From Roseiconus nitratireducens (GTDB lineage: Bacteria; Planctomycetota; Planctomycetia; Pirellulales; Pirellulaceae): 64,000 bases of DNA. Below, one piece after another: positions 11,145 through 20,734 of this stretch; the stretch's first letter is position 1, and every line of letters starts with the position of its first letter. The stretch is taken from contig NZ_VWOX01000003.1 in NCBI RefSeq assembly GCF_008629675.1, positions 124,001 through 188,000 on the forward strand. The letters are read 5' to 3'. The position numbers and the translations under genes are program-made. The notes under the pieces were generated by a model. That model was not told the origin of the DNA. It saw nothing but the letters and a program-made list of their open reading frames with translations, and ran no database searches.

Positions 11145-13699
11145 CGGGCAAGCTCCGGACGCAAGTGTTCGGGTGAGTTAGCCGCTGACGAGTCACTCTG
11201 CGTCACTTCCGGTTTGGTAAGCGACAGCAAGATCACCGACAACGAACTGATCGGCATCAGGATCGCTGCGATCAGTGGTGTGATCCACCCCGTCATCGCC
11301 AGAGTGATCGCCAGCACGTTGTAAGCAATCGAAACGGCGAAGTTACGCAGGATCACCACTCGAGTCGACCGACTGGCTTTGGCCAGCTCGATGACCTTGC
11401 TCAGCTTGGCATCCCCGATGATCACCGGTGCGGCGGCCAAACTCGCTTCCACACCACCGCGGAGGGCGATCCCCACGTCGGCCGCGGCAAGCGCTGCCGC
11501 GTCGTTCATTCCGTCGCCAACCATGACGACCGCGCCGTCGGCCCGCGCGCCTCGGATGGCATCCAACTTCTGATCCGGCAGCAACTGCCCCAAGGCCGCG
11601 GCAGACGGGATGCCGACGGCTTCGGCAACCCGGTCCACCGTGCTTTGGTGATCGCCAGAAAGCATTCCCACACGCCATCCGGCCTGCTGGAACCAGGCGA
11701 CGGTGGCGGCCGCATCGCGGCGTACCCGGTCGCTAACACCCAACACCGCGCGGACGTCCTCGTCGACGACCAGGTAGACGGGGCTCGCCCCATCTTGCAG
11801 GATCCGCTGTACCGATGCCTGCCAGGCAGGATCAAGGCCGCCGCGGAGCATCCCGGCATTCCCGACGGCGACGGTTCCGACCCCGGGGACACTCGCAACC
11901 ACGCCAACGCCGGCAATTTGCTGGACATCTTCCACCGCAAGCTCTGGGTGGGTCCGTCGCTGCTGCTCGGAATACGCGACCACGGCGGAGGCAATCGGAT
12001 GCCGCACGTCTGATTCAATCGCTGCCGCAACCGCGACCAAGGTTTCGTCTCCATCCCAAGCGGTCACACGCATCCGTCCCTCGGTCAGCGTGCCGGTCTT
12101 GTCAAAGAAAATCGTCCCCGGACGGACCAGACGCTCCAGGCACTCGCCGCTGCGCACCAGCACCCGCTGGGACGCCAATCGACCGATGGCAACGCCAATT
12201 GCCAGTGGCGTCGCCAGGGCCAGGGCACAGGGGCAGGCAACGATCAGCAGCGCCACCACCTGGTCAATGACGCGTGAAGGATCTCGCCACCACCAGATCA
12301 CTCCGGTCAGGATCGCCAATGCCAACACGGCGATCACAAAACCGCCGCCGACGCGGTTGGCCAATTGAACCACCGGTGTCCGCGACGAAGCCGCGTCGCG
12401 GACCGACCGCCGCAGTGCCGCGAATCGCGTCTGCTCCCCCACGGAGGTTGCACGCACGGTGATCGGCGCTTGCAAGTTGTCGGTTCCCGCTTCGACGCAA
12501 TCGTCCACTTTGACTTCGACCGGCTGACTTTCGCCGGTCAACAACGACCGATCGATCAACGACTGACCGGCCACGACCACTCCATCGACCGAAACGCTTT
12601 CCCCGGGTGCCACCACCACCTGGTCACCGGACCGAAGTTCGCTGACGCGGATCCGCTCGGTCCGGCCTCGATCGTCCAACCGGTTGGCCGCCAGCGGTGC
12701 CATCTGGATCAGCCCGGCCACTTCATCGCCGGCGCGACGTTGCTGTCGCATCTGCAGCCAACGCCCCACCAGCAGGAAAAAGACCAATGCGGCGATTGAA
12801 TCAAAATAGACTTCCCGTGATGCGTCCAGCAGCCCATACAGGCTGCCCAACAGACCCGCGGACAATCCTAGCGCCACCGGCAGATCCATGTGCGGCGTGC
12901 GCGTCTTCAGAGATGCCATCGCACCCCGAAAGAACACCCGTCCCGGAAAGATGACCGCGACGCAGCCGAGCAGAACGCCGGCAACGCGAAACACGCTGGC
13001 GTGTTCCGCGGCGATCCCCGTGAAGTCTCCGGCGTACAACGCGACGGCCAACCACATCGCGTTGGCGGCACAAAACCCCGCGATCGCGATATCAACGAGC
13101 AATCGCTGGCTTTCCTGATCGGACTCGCCATCGGCATCCACGGAGTCCATCAGTGGCGTGACCGTGTATCCCAGCCGGGCCAAAACCTGGGCAATTTGAG
13201 ACAACCGGATTCGGCCGGGGTCAAAGACGATCTCGATGGTCCGGTCGTGCATCTGGACGGCAGATCGGTGCCAGCCCTCCAACCGCGTCGGCGCTTTCTC
13301 AAGCAACCAGAGACAGGCGGCACAATGAATGCCCGACACCGACAGCCGTGTCTTCAACCAGCGTTGTCCGTCGCCCGATTCGATCGGCGTGGGCGCCGAC
13401 CGTCCCAGCAGGTCAGGACGGTCCAGGTCGTCAAAGCAACCCGCGCGTTCATCGATGGCAGCGGCTTCACCGTCCCGCAGCGCGTAGTAGTCCCCCAGGC
13501 CCCAGTGATGGATCAATTCGTAAGCGCCACGGCAGCCGTTGCAGCAAAACGCCAGCTGGCCATCCGCAGGTGCGGGCGCGGGCAGCCCGCAGTGATCACA
13601 AGGAACCGAACGATCCGTCCCGCGTCCAGGTCCGATCAATTCACCGGTCGTTTCGTCGCTCAACTCCTCAGAATCGCGACCGTCGATCAAAGCCGACAT
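11141..13699 (-). CDS. ccoI: Copper-exporting P-type ATPase for cbb3 assembly (CcoI/FixI)
   Basis: 852 residues. It delivers copper across the membrane for CcoN. An N-terminal Cys-rich metal-binding segment (CDHCGLPAPA, then FCCNGCRGAY) is followed by an HMA domain with GIHCAACLWLLE, about eight membrane helices, the transport motif CPC (residues 489-491), the phosphorylation site DKTGT (Asp533) and the hinge GDGMNDAAALA. All catalytic motifs are intact. The ATG at 13699 overlaps the upstream stop as TGATG and has ggag upstream; an in-frame TTG 18 bases earlier is less likely. It sits between a SafE-type protein and ccoS. Confidence 0.93.
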   Translation of the reverse strand: MSALIDGRDSEELSDETTGELIGPGRGTDRSVPCDHCGLPAPAPADGQLAFCCNGCRGAYELIHHWGLGDYYALRDGEAAAIDERAGCFDDLDRPDLLGRSAPTPIESGDGQRWLKTRLSVSGIHCAACLWLLEKAPTRLEGWHRSAVQMHDRTIEIVFDPGRIRLSQIAQVLARLGYTVTPLMDSVDADGESDQESQRLLVDIAIAGFCAANAMWLAVALYAGDFTGIAAEHASVFRVAGVLLGCVAVIFPGRVFFRGAMASLKTRTPHMDLPVALGLSAGLLGSLYGLLDASREVYFDSIAALVFFLLVGRWLQMRQQRRAGDEVAGLIQMAPLAANRLDDRGRTERIRVSELRSGDQVVVAPGESVSVDGVVVAGQSLIDRSLLTGESQPVEVKVDDCVEAGTDNLQAPITVRATSVGEQTRFAALRRSVRDAASSRTPVVQLANRVGGGFVIAVLALAILTGVIWWWRDPSRVIDQVVALLIVACPCALALATPLAIGVAIGRLASQRVLVRSGECLERLVRPGTIFFDKTGTLTEGRMRVTAWDGDETLVAVAAAIESDVRHPIASAVVAYSEQQRRTHPELAVEDVQQIAGVGVVASVPGVGTVAVGNAGMLRGGLDPAWQASVQRILQDGASPVYLVVDEDVRAVLGVSDRVRRDAAATVAWFQQAGWRVGMLSGDHQSTVDRVAEAVGIPSAAALGQLLPDQKLDAIRGARADGAVVMVGDGMNDAAALAAADVGIALRGGVEASLAAAPVIIGDAKLSKVIELAKASRSTRVVILRNFAVSIAYNVLAITLAMTGWITPLIAAILMPISSLSVILLSLTKPEVTQSDSSAANSPEHLRPELAR

Positions 13700-14481
13700 C
13701 ACTCCCCGCTCCGACAACAGGGCAAGGGTTCATCGTGGAGCGTGGACAAATCGATCGGGTCCGCCGGAGCGGCCGCCGCTTCCGGCTTCATCTCGGCGAG
13801 GTTCGCCGAAGCTCGTCCGGTGGCGGTGTAAAGTCCCGCCACAATCAACAAGATGCTGGTCACGACCGGAACGGCAGAGCGGTACCGGGCCGCCAAGGAG
13901 TGGGCACCGTAGATCAATCCGCTGAGCGCCGGCAGCGTTCCGATCCAAAACGCGAACATCACAATCAGCGATGAGGTTACGTGGCCCGTGCCGCCGGCGA
14001 CCAGGACAAACAGGTACAACCAGCCGCAAGGCAACCACGTCGTCAACAATCCGCCCAGATAGGCACGCCCGATCGGCCCACGTGACGCGATCAACGGTTT
14101 GGCCGCGTGCAACCAGCCCGCAATTCTGGATCCTTTGACGGTTGCCGCCGAGCCCCCGCCGGTTTGCCCGCTCGTCCGCCACCAACGAAACTGCTTTCCC
14201 AGCCGGAGCGTCCCGACGGCCACCAACACGATTCCCGCTGCCAGGGCGGCGAGCGATTGAAACCCCGCCATCCGCCCGGTCACGGTCAAGGAAGACCCGA
14301 TCAACCCGGCGGCCAAACCCGCAGAGAGGTAGGTGGTCAGACGCCCCAGGTGATAGCCTGAAACGACGGATACCGTCCGGCGATCGCCGGTGGCCCACAG
14401 CGCGAACGGACCACACATTCCGACGCAATGCAAACTGCCCATCAGGCTGGCACCGACCACGGCCACGGCGAAGCTCCACAT
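13699..14481 (-). CDS. Sulfite exporter TauE/SafE family membrane protein
   Basis: 260 residues from the ATG that overlaps the ccoH stop (TGATG). The frame stays open further upstream, but that extension is Arg-rich and lies inside ccoH, so it is not used. The protein is almost all transmembrane helices and opens with WSFAVAVVGASLMGSLHCVGM followed by CGPF, the cysteine-bearing first helix seen in SafE/DUF2-type proteins found beside cbb3 genes. The substrate is unknown. The two Cys and the His of HCVGMC could bind copper, which would fit the operon, but that is inference. Confidence 0.85.
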   Translation of the reverse strand: MWSFAVAVVGASLMGSLHCVGMCGPFALWATGDRRTVSVVSGYHLGRLTTYLSAGLAAGLIGSSLTVTGRMAGFQSLAALAAGIVLVAVGTLRLGKQFRWWRTSGQTGGGSAATVKGSRIAGWLHAAKPLIASRGPIGRAYLGGLLTTWLPCGWLYLFVLVAGGTGHVTSSLIVMFAFWIGTLPALSGLIYGAHSLAARYRSAVPVVTSILLIVAGLYTATGRASANLAEMKPEAAAAPADPIDLSTLHDEPLPCCRSGE

Positions 14482-15134
14482 CAGTCGGCCCTCCCACCGG
14501 AAACGTCCGAGCTGGAGGTTCCGGCACCCGCCGATCCCAAGGCAGCAAGTTGATCGACAAGCAGCGAAGTTGATTGCACGTAGCGGGCGCCGTCGACGTC
14601 CGTGACATCCAATTCGACTTCCCACCAACCGGGGTGATCGAAACAGCCGGGAACGACCAACACGCCCGGCTCGGCGACCAGCGGACGGACCGGTCGGACC
14701 AGCACGTCGGATGCACGGGCGTGGCGATAGACTTCGACTTGGCCGTCGGCGAGCACTACGGGATTGCCCTGGGCGTTGCGCAGATCGATCCGCAGGCTTC
14801 GATCCGTTCTCGCCACCGCGCGGTTGACCGGGTCGGCCACGGGCAACATCACCGCCGCGTATTGCACGCTCCATCCCAATGCCTGGGAATCACGCTCAAG
14901 CGCCCGGGTCTGGTCCCAACGCATCGAACGGGCGTAGTAATCGGGCACGACGGCAACGGACGGGTCGCCGGTGGAAAGCACAATCGCAGCCACTCCCAGG
15001 GCGACTTGCAACCCCAGCAGGCAAACGACCAGCGACCCCCAACGCCACGCGGCGCGGCGGTTGGCGTCGGCCAGTTCACGTCGCGTGGGTGTGCGTGAAG
15101 CGATCGCATCGGACTCAGGTATCGGGTCGTTCAT
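14481..15134 (-). CDS. ccoH: FixH/CcoH family cbb3 assembly protein
   Basis: 217 residues with one N-terminal transmembrane helix (about residues 31-53, GSLVVCLLGLQVALGVAAIV) and the FixH-type periplasmic segment starting DPSVAVVPDYYARSMRWDQT. FixH is needed for stable assembly of the cbb3 oxidase, probably together with CcoI. The C-terminal Ser/Gly-rich tail makes it longer than typical 150-170-residue relatives. The start overlaps the ccoG stop by four bases (ATGA) and its stop overlaps the next ATG, so translation is coupled on both sides. Confidence 0.88.
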   Translation of the reverse strand: MNDPIPESDAIASRTPTRRELADANRRAAWRWGSLVVCLLGLQVALGVAAIVLSTGDPSVAVVPDYYARSMRWDQTRALERDSQALGWSVQYAAVMLPVADPVNRAVARTDRSLRIDLRNAQGNPVVLADGQVEVYRHARASDVLVRPVRPLVAEPGVLVVPGCFDHPGWWEVELDVTDVDGARYVQSTSLLVDQLAALGSAGAGTSSSDVSGGRAD

Positions 15135-16702
15135 CGGGGTCCCAATAGTCGCGCGGTGAGGAGCCTCTCATTGCCCAGATCATCGACCACTTTCAATTCG
15201 ACGGGTACCTGGCCGGCCCCGCCGATCGCAATCCGGTCCACCGCCACGGTGATCGGCACCAGATGGGATTCGGTCGGTTCCAACCGCATTTGATCCTCAC
15301 GCGTCGCCGACACATTCGCCGATGCGGGACTGACGGCGACCACCTGATAGGTCCTCGCCTGGTCGGTACGGTTGGTCAATCGCAATCGGAACCGGTTGGC
15401 GATCTGTCCACTTTGCGTCTGGTAGTACGGATTGCCCTGGTTGCGAATCAAACGTGCGTCAAAAGCGTATTTGGTCGACAGCACGGCCAGAAAAGCGACC
15501 GCGACGATGGCCAACAGGGTCGGGTACAGGATGGTCCGCATGCGAAGCAGACGTTGGGGTTTTCCGTCGATCGCGTTTTGTGAACTGTAGCGGATCAATC
15601 CCCGCGGTTCGCCGACCCGATCCATCACATCGTCACACGCGTCGATGCACTGAGTGCAATTGATGCACTCCATTTGCAGCCCATCCCGAATGTCGATTCC
15701 GGTGGGGCAGACGTCGACGCAGCGGAAACAATCCACGCAGGATCCGGCCCCATCGCCCGCCACGTGTTTCCCTTTCTTTCGCGGCTCACCGCGCGGGCGG
15801 TCGTAGGCGACGATCAAGCTGTTTCGGTCCAGCATCACCGACTGGAATCGGCCGTACGGGCAAGCGATCAAGCACAGCTGTTCGCGGAAGAACAAAAAAT
15901 CGAACAGCATCAGCCCGGTGGTGGCGGCCATCACCAGGAACGCGATCGGGTGCTCGATCGGCGAGTGGAACAGCCACTCGGCCAGATTGTCGGTGCCGAC
16001 AAAGTAGGCCAGGAAGGTGTGGGCCAGCACCGCGCACAAGACGAAGTAAACCGCCAATCGGGCGACCGCCCTCCAACCCGTCACGCGTTGTTTCGCTTTG
16101 CCGCCTTTGCCGGCGGTGCCTTCAAACAACCGATCAATCGGCCGGAACAGGTATTCCATGTAGACCGTTTGCGGACAGGCCCATCCGCACCAGATCCGCC
16201 CGGTGACAGCGGTGGACGCCACGATCGTCACGAACACGCCCAACATCAACAACGCCAGCAACAGCGTGTCGGTGGGAAAGAACGTGTGGCCCAGAAAGAT
16301 GAACTGGCGATTGAGAATGTCGATCAATATCGGCGGCTTTCCGCCGATCCGGAAGTGCGGCAGGGCGACGAAGAAGGCGATCAGGGCGTAGGCCACCCAG
16401 CGGCGACGATGCCACCACCGGCCCTGTGAAAGCCGCGGCCGCAGCCAACGACGTGAGCCATCGCTTTCGAGTGTGCTGAGCACGTGCTCCGGTGGTGCCA
16501 ACAGGGGACCGGCGTCGCCGGCTTCGGCCGTTCCCCCGCCCCGTGACGCATCCGCCGGCGGCGGTGCCGACGCCGCCATCTGCAATGCCCCCCGCAGGAA
16601 CCCCTCAGCGGCGGGTTTCGAACAGCAGCCACAGCCTCCGCAATCGCCACACCCGGAGTGAACCGGAAGCGAATTCAAACGCAATGCATGCCCGCTGCTC
16701 AT
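15131..16702 (-). CDS. ccoG: Cytochrome c oxidase accessory protein CcoG
   Basis: 523 residues. A Cys-rich N-terminus (GCGDCGGCGCC) is unusual. Several membrane helices follow, with the family motif GRIWCGWACPQTVYMEYLF, then two 4Fe-4S ferredoxin motifs (CVDCFRCVDVCP from residue 322, and CINCTQCIDAC), and a C-terminal Ig-like periplasmic domain. CcoG is a membrane iron-sulfur protein implicated in copper reduction for cbb3 assembly. The start is nine bases after the ccoP stop. Confidence 0.95.
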   Translation of the reverse strand: MSSGHALRLNSLPVHSGCGDCGGCGCCSKPAAEGFLRGALQMAASAPPPADASRGGGTAEAGDAGPLLAPPEHVLSTLESDGSRRWLRPRLSQGRWWHRRRWVAYALIAFFVALPHFRIGGKPPILIDILNRQFIFLGHTFFPTDTLLLALLMLGVFVTIVASTAVTGRIWCGWACPQTVYMEYLFRPIDRLFEGTAGKGGKAKQRVTGWRAVARLAVYFVLCAVLAHTFLAYFVGTDNLAEWLFHSPIEHPIAFLVMAATTGLMLFDFLFFREQLCLIACPYGRFQSVMLDRNSLIVAYDRPRGEPRKKGKHVAGDGAGSCVDCFRCVDVCPTGIDIRDGLQMECINCTQCIDACDDVMDRVGEPRGLIRYSSQNAIDGKPQRLLRMRTILYPTLLAIVAVAFLAVLSTKYAFDARLIRNQGNPYYQTQSGQIANRFRLRLTNRTDQARTYQVVAVSPASANVSATREDQMRLEPTESHLVPITVAVDRIAIGGAGQVPVELKVVDDLGNERLLTARLLGPR

Positions 16703-16711
16703 CGCAAATGC

Positions 16712-17506
16712 CTACTGTGATGCTTCGGTGGTCTTGTCAGGTTCCGACGTCTCATCGGCTGCTGCCGGATCGTCGGATTCGGCGTCTGCCGATGCTTCGT
16801 CGCTGCCGGTGGTCTCCTCGCTGCCGTTGTCCGGGCCGCTGCCGGCATCCTGGTCGGAGGGCGTTTCCTCTTCCTCAGGCGGCTCGGGCCACGGGGGAAT
16901 CTCTTGTCCCAGAGGCGCCATGCCGCCGGCAACATTCGTGTTCCGCAGACTGGCGACGTAACTGGAAACCAGAACGATCTCATTGGTCGACAAGCGGTTT
17001 TTCCAGGCGGGCATCGCCCCGGCACCGGCGCCGTTCTCCATCACCGTGATGAAGTCGCCGATCTTCTTGACGTTCTTGTAATAATCGTCGGTCAGGTTCG
17101 GCCCCACCTTGCCACCCCCTTCTTCGCCGTGGCAGGAGGTACAGTTCGATTTGAAAACCGTTTTTCCGAATGCCAGCCAGCTCGGCTTGCCCAGGAACTT
17201 GACCACGTTTTCGGCATCGGCGCGCACCTCACCGATCTCGGCAAATTGCAGTTCCATGTTGGCCGCCAAAGCACGGTCGTAGGAATCGGCCAACGTCCGT
17301 CCCGGAGCCCCGCCGTGATAGAACGCCAGATACGGGAACGCGAAAACGATCGTGGCGATGAATAGCCATTTCCACCATCCCGGCAACGGGTTGTCAAACT
17401 CTTCAATGCCGTCGTAGTTGTGTCCGGTCAACGGATCGTCCGGGACGTGGTCCTCGGGCAGCACGTCGTGAACGCTGGCATCATGGTCTTGTTGGTGACT
17501 ACTCAT
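16712..17506 (-). CDS. ccoP: cbb3 oxidase subunit III (CcoP), single-haem form
   Basis: 264 residues. It has an N-terminal cbb3 domain with DDPLTGHNYDGIEEFDNPLP and a transmembrane helix (about residues 44-65), followed by one cytochrome c domain with CTSCH at 122-126 and distal Met in GAMPAWKNRL. Classical CcoP carries two haem c groups; only one CxxCH is present here. The last 55 or so residues are Asp/Glu/Ser/Pro-rich low complexity. The start overlaps the end of ccoQ by eight bases. Its role is electron entry into the oxidase. Confidence 0.93.
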   Translation of the reverse strand: MSSHQQDHDASVHDVLPEDHVPDDPLTGHNYDGIEEFDNPLPGWWKWLFIATIVFAFPYLAFYHGGAPGRTLADSYDRALAANMELQFAEIGEVRADAENVVKFLGKPSWLAFGKTVFKSNCTSCHGEEGGGKVGPNLTDDYYKNVKKIGDFITVMENGAGAGAMPAWKNRLSTNEIVLVSSYVASLRNTNVAGGMAPLGQEIPPWPEPPEEEETPSDQDAGSGPDNGSEETTGSDEASADAESDDPAAADETSEPDKTTEASQ

Positions 17507-17678
17507 CGCGCGGATCCTCCACTTGATCGGACAACGGAATCGATGCGAAACGATCGGTCGCCGACCTGGACAGCCGCAGCGTTGCGTAGCACATCAGGCC
17601 GAACGCCAGGCAGAACAAAGCGAGTGCGACCTCGGCGAAATCGCTGTAGTCGATCGCTCGAATGACGTCTTGGAGCAT
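17499..17678 (-). CDS. ccoQ: cbb3 oxidase small subunit CcoQ/FixQ
   Basis: A 59-residue frame reads MLQDVIRAIDYSDFAEVALA, then LFCLAFGLMCYATLRL (one transmembrane helix), then a polar tail ending DQVEDPRDE. Its size, its single helix and its position between ccoNO and ccoP match CcoQ, which stabilises CcoP binding in known oxidases. The stop lies inside the ccoP start region (eight-base overlap). It is 66 bases downstream of ccoNO. Confidence 0.88.
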   Translation of the reverse strand: MLQDVIRAIDYSDFAEVALALFCLAFGLMCYATLRLSRSATDRFASIPLSDQVEDPRDE

Positions 17679-17744
17679 GGGAAATCTTCTGAAGGGGCAA
17701 GGATGGTCGGTCAGGGCAACGGTTCGGCGGGACCCGCCGAACCG

Positions 17745-20159
17745 TCACGGGTTGGCAACCAGTCGGGTGCGGACGGAATCGGAACGAATCGCGGACTGCG
17801 CGACATCTTCGGACTCCTCGTCGGAGGGCTGCTCGGCAGGTTCCGTTGCCTCCTCCACCGCTTCGGCGGCCGGTGCTTCGGGCGTCGCAAAAAGGTCCGT
17901 TCCCAATCGCTGCAGGTACGCGATCAAGGCCACCGCCTGCGTGTCAAAGGTCATCATCTCGCCCTGCAGGACGGGTCCGCCTTGGCTGACGATCTCCGCG
18001 GCAATCGCTTCGGCTTGAGCCTTCGCCATCTCCGGTGCCTGTTCCAATTCCTGATCGTACGGGGCGCCCAGCTGTGCCGCGGCATATACACGTTCGGGAA
18101 TTTTGTCAAAGTCAATGGTTGTGTGCAGCAAGTGTTCGTAAGACGGCATCACCGACTGCTCGTTGATGGCTTGCGGGTTTTCCAAGTGCAGCCAATGCCA
18201 GTAACTGCTGTTCTTGGCTCCTTCGCGGGCCAAATCGGGACCGATCCGCCGGCTTCCCCATTGGAACGGGTGATCGTAAATGAACTCCCCGGCCTTGCTG
18301 TATTCGCCGTAACGCTTGGTTTCGGCAACCATCGGGCGAATCATTTGGGAGTGGCAGTTGTAGCAACCCTCGGCCACGTAAATGTCGCGTCCGGCCAACT
18401 CCAGCGGCGTGTAGGGACGGACCGTCGCAATCGTCGGAATGTTCCCGCGGATCAAGAACGTCGGAATGATCTCGAACAGGCTGGCGATGACGACCGCAAT
18501 GGTGGTCAAAACCGTGAATCGAACCGGCAACCGTTCCCAGCGGCGGTGCCAACCCATCTTGGCCCAGCGGTCCAGCGATTGCGCCAAATTCAACACCGGG
18601 GCGCCGGCCAGTTGCGAATCCGGGTGCGGGTCCTTTCCGGCGTAGTTTTTGGCCAGACGCGGGGCTTGATGCACCGGAGTCTCGTACTGACTCGGACGGG
18701 ACATCCACGTCATCAGGTAATTGATGCACATCAGCACGATGCCGCTGACGTACAGCACGCCACCGAGCACCCGCAGCCACCACATCCACTGAACCGCCTG
18801 GATCGTTTCGACAAAGTCGGGGTACATCAGCTGGCCGGTCGAATCCATCGCCCGCCACATCAACCCTTGGGTCAGCCCGGCAACGTAGATCGGCACGATG
18901 TAAAGCAGAATCCCGATGGTCGCCAGCCAAAAGTGCTGCGACGCCGCCCCCGTGCTCCACAGCTTTGTCTGGAACAGCCGGGGCGCCAGCCAGTACAACA
19001 TCCCGAACGTCATCATGCCGTTCCATCCGAGCGCCCCCGAGTGCACGTGGGCGATCGTCCAGTCGGTGTAGTGGCTGAGCCCGTTGACGCTTTTGATACT
19101 CAACATCGGGCCTTCAAACGTCGACATGCCGTAGAAGGTGATGCCGACCACGAAGAACTTCAGCACCGGATCCGACGACACTTTCTGCCAGGCGCCTCGC
19201 AAGGTGAACAGGCCGTTGATCATGCCGCCCCAAGACGGCATCCAAAGCATCAAGCTGAACAGCATGCCCAGCGTCGTCGCCCATTCCGGCAGCGCCGTGT
19301 AATGCAAGTGGTGCGGCCCAGCCCAGATGTAAATGAAGACCAGCGACCAGAAGTGAATGATCGACAGCTTGTAACTGAACACCGGCCGATTGGCCGCCTT
19401 GGGCAGGAAGTAATACATCAGCCCCAAAAACGGAGTCGTCAGGAAAAACGCCACCGCGTTGTGGCCATACCACCACTGCATGAACGCATCCTGAACCCCG
19501 GCATAGATGGGGTAGCTCTTCCACAGCCCCAACGGGACCACCAAGTTGTTGAACACGTGCAGAACCGTCACCGTGACGATGGTGGCAATGTAAAACCACA
19601 ACGCGACATACATGTGACGTTCACGGCGACGGATCAACGTCATGAAAAAGTTGACGCCGAAAAATCCCAGCCAGACCACGGCGATCGCCAAGTCGATCGG
19701 CCATTCCAGTTCCGCATATTCCTTGCTCTGCGTGATCCCCAACGGCAGCGTGATGGCCGCCGCAACGATGATCGCCTGCCATCCCCAAAAGTGCAGCCGG
19801 CTGAGCACATCGCTCCACATCCGGGCTTTGCACAACCGTTGGGTGCTGTAGTAGATCGCCGCAAAGATCGCATTGCCGGCAAACGCAAAGATGGCCGCGT
19901 TGGTGTGCAACGGCCGCAAGCGACCGAAACTGATCCATTCCAGCCCGTGCGCAGCTGTCGGCAACACCAACAGTAGCGCCACGATCAGGCCCGCCAGTGT
20001 GGCCACCAGCCCCCAAACAATGGTTGCGACCGCGAATTTGCGACTGATATCGTCATCATAGGAGAAGGTCTCCAGGACATCACTGCCGGATTCCCATTGG
20101 TTCTTACCCGCAGGCGAATCGTCATGTGACGCGCCCAAGTCTCTTTCAGCGGTTGCCAC
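17745..20159 (-). CDS. ccoNO: Fused cbb3 oxidase subunits I and II (CcoN-CcoO)
   Basis: 804 residues. Residues 1 to about 510 are CcoN, the twelve-helix catalytic subunit with haem b and haem b3-CuB; histidines are seen in RPLHTNAAIFAFAGN, WWYGHNAVAFFL, WAGPHHLHY and TIAHVHSGALGW. After a linker (GKDPHPDSQLAG) comes a membrane-anchored CcoO part with one haem c site CYNCHSQMIRP (Cys599, Cys602, His603). The fusion form is known in Bacteroidetes and planctomycetes. It is the first gene of the operon on the minus strand. The C-terminus ends in an acidic/Ala-rich tail. It reduces oxygen with high affinity and pumps protons. Confidence 0.96.
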   Translation of the reverse strand: MATAERDLGASHDDSPAGKNQWESGSDVLETFSYDDDISRKFAVATIVWGLVATLAGLIVALLLVLPTAAHGLEWISFGRLRPLHTNAAIFAFAGNAIFAAIYYSTQRLCKARMWSDVLSRLHFWGWQAIIVAAAITLPLGITQSKEYAELEWPIDLAIAVVWLGFFGVNFFMTLIRRRERHMYVALWFYIATIVTVTVLHVFNNLVVPLGLWKSYPIYAGVQDAFMQWWYGHNAVAFFLTTPFLGLMYYFLPKAANRPVFSYKLSIIHFWSLVFIYIWAGPHHLHYTALPEWATTLGMLFSLMLWMPSWGGMINGLFTLRGAWQKVSSDPVLKFFVVGITFYGMSTFEGPMLSIKSVNGLSHYTDWTIAHVHSGALGWNGMMTFGMLYWLAPRLFQTKLWSTGAASQHFWLATIGILLYIVPIYVAGLTQGLMWRAMDSTGQLMYPDFVETIQAVQWMWWLRVLGGVLYVSGIVLMCINYLMTWMSRPSQYETPVHQAPRLAKNYAGKDPHPDSQLAGAPVLNLAQSLDRWAKMGWHRRWERLPVRFTVLTTIAVVIASLFEIIPTFLIRGNIPTIATVRPYTPLELAGRDIYVAEGCYNCHSQMIRPMVAETKRYGEYSKAGEFIYDHPFQWGSRRIGPDLAREGAKNSSYWHWLHLENPQAINEQSVMPSYEHLLHTTIDFDKIPERVYAAAQLGAPYDQELEQAPEMAKAQAEAIAAEIVSQGGPVLQGEMMTFDTQAVALIAYLQRLGTDLFATPEAPAAEAVEEATEPAEQPSDEESEDVAQSAIRSDSVRTRLVANP

Positions 20160-20734
20160 CTATTGGTCCCTCGATGGTGTAGATGGGGTTTCAGATCTGG
20201 CGTGGCGGACGCAATTCCGCCGAGCGATCGACAATGCCGGCCCAATTCTAAGCGCAATCATCCGAGACGCTCAACGCGTCATTCGAACCGTAACGGGCCG
20301 ACAGAACAACGGTTGTGCCAATCAGTTCGCTCCCGGTGTGACAACTTGTCCCGTCGCCGCCACGGCGACCGTTGTCCCCGGTGGCAGCGTCCGTCGCTCC
20401 AGCAATCTCCCCTCAGCCGCCCACCGCGCCGGACGCCGACGCCACGCACCAACGTGCCATTCAGCACAGCGCGACGCATTGGCCCGCGGGTGTCCCGTGC
20501 CACGACGCACAGACGACGCCAGCCTGCATCGCCAGCCGAGACGGCGAAGCCAGAACCGGGCACGCGGTCCGCCCCGGCCGACTCCGTTTTCGGCCTGGAC
20601 CTGCAGCGAGCCCCAAGCCGGACGGCTCAGCGCGGACTCCGCCCGGACGGCTCAGCGAAGGCACCGCCCTGACGGTTCCAGGTCTGGTAATCTTTCACCC
20701 CACGCCTCCGCGACCCGAAGCAGCGGTTTTCCAC
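20160..20734. other. Divergent intergenic region upstream of ccoNO
   Basis: This region of about 575 bases separates the ccoNO start (minus) from the next plus-strand gene. It should hold the cbb3 operon promoter, but I see no clean TTGAT-N4-ATCAA FNR/Fnr-like box. The plus frame leading into the next gene is open from 20372, but that stretch is Arg/Pro-rich and does not look like protein. Confidence 0.4.

Noticed and set aside
17523-19976. 817-codon plus-strand frame opposite ccoNO
   Set aside because: Antisense to the fused oxidase gene; the translation is His/Arg/Gln-rich without domain signals.
20160-20300. FNR-type operator upstream of ccoNO
   Set aside because: No TTGAT-N4-ATCAA within acceptable mismatch was found.
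20372-20734. In-frame upstream extension of the two-helix membrane protein
   Set aside because: Arg/Pro-rich, no start signal; ATG 20735 gives a normal protein.
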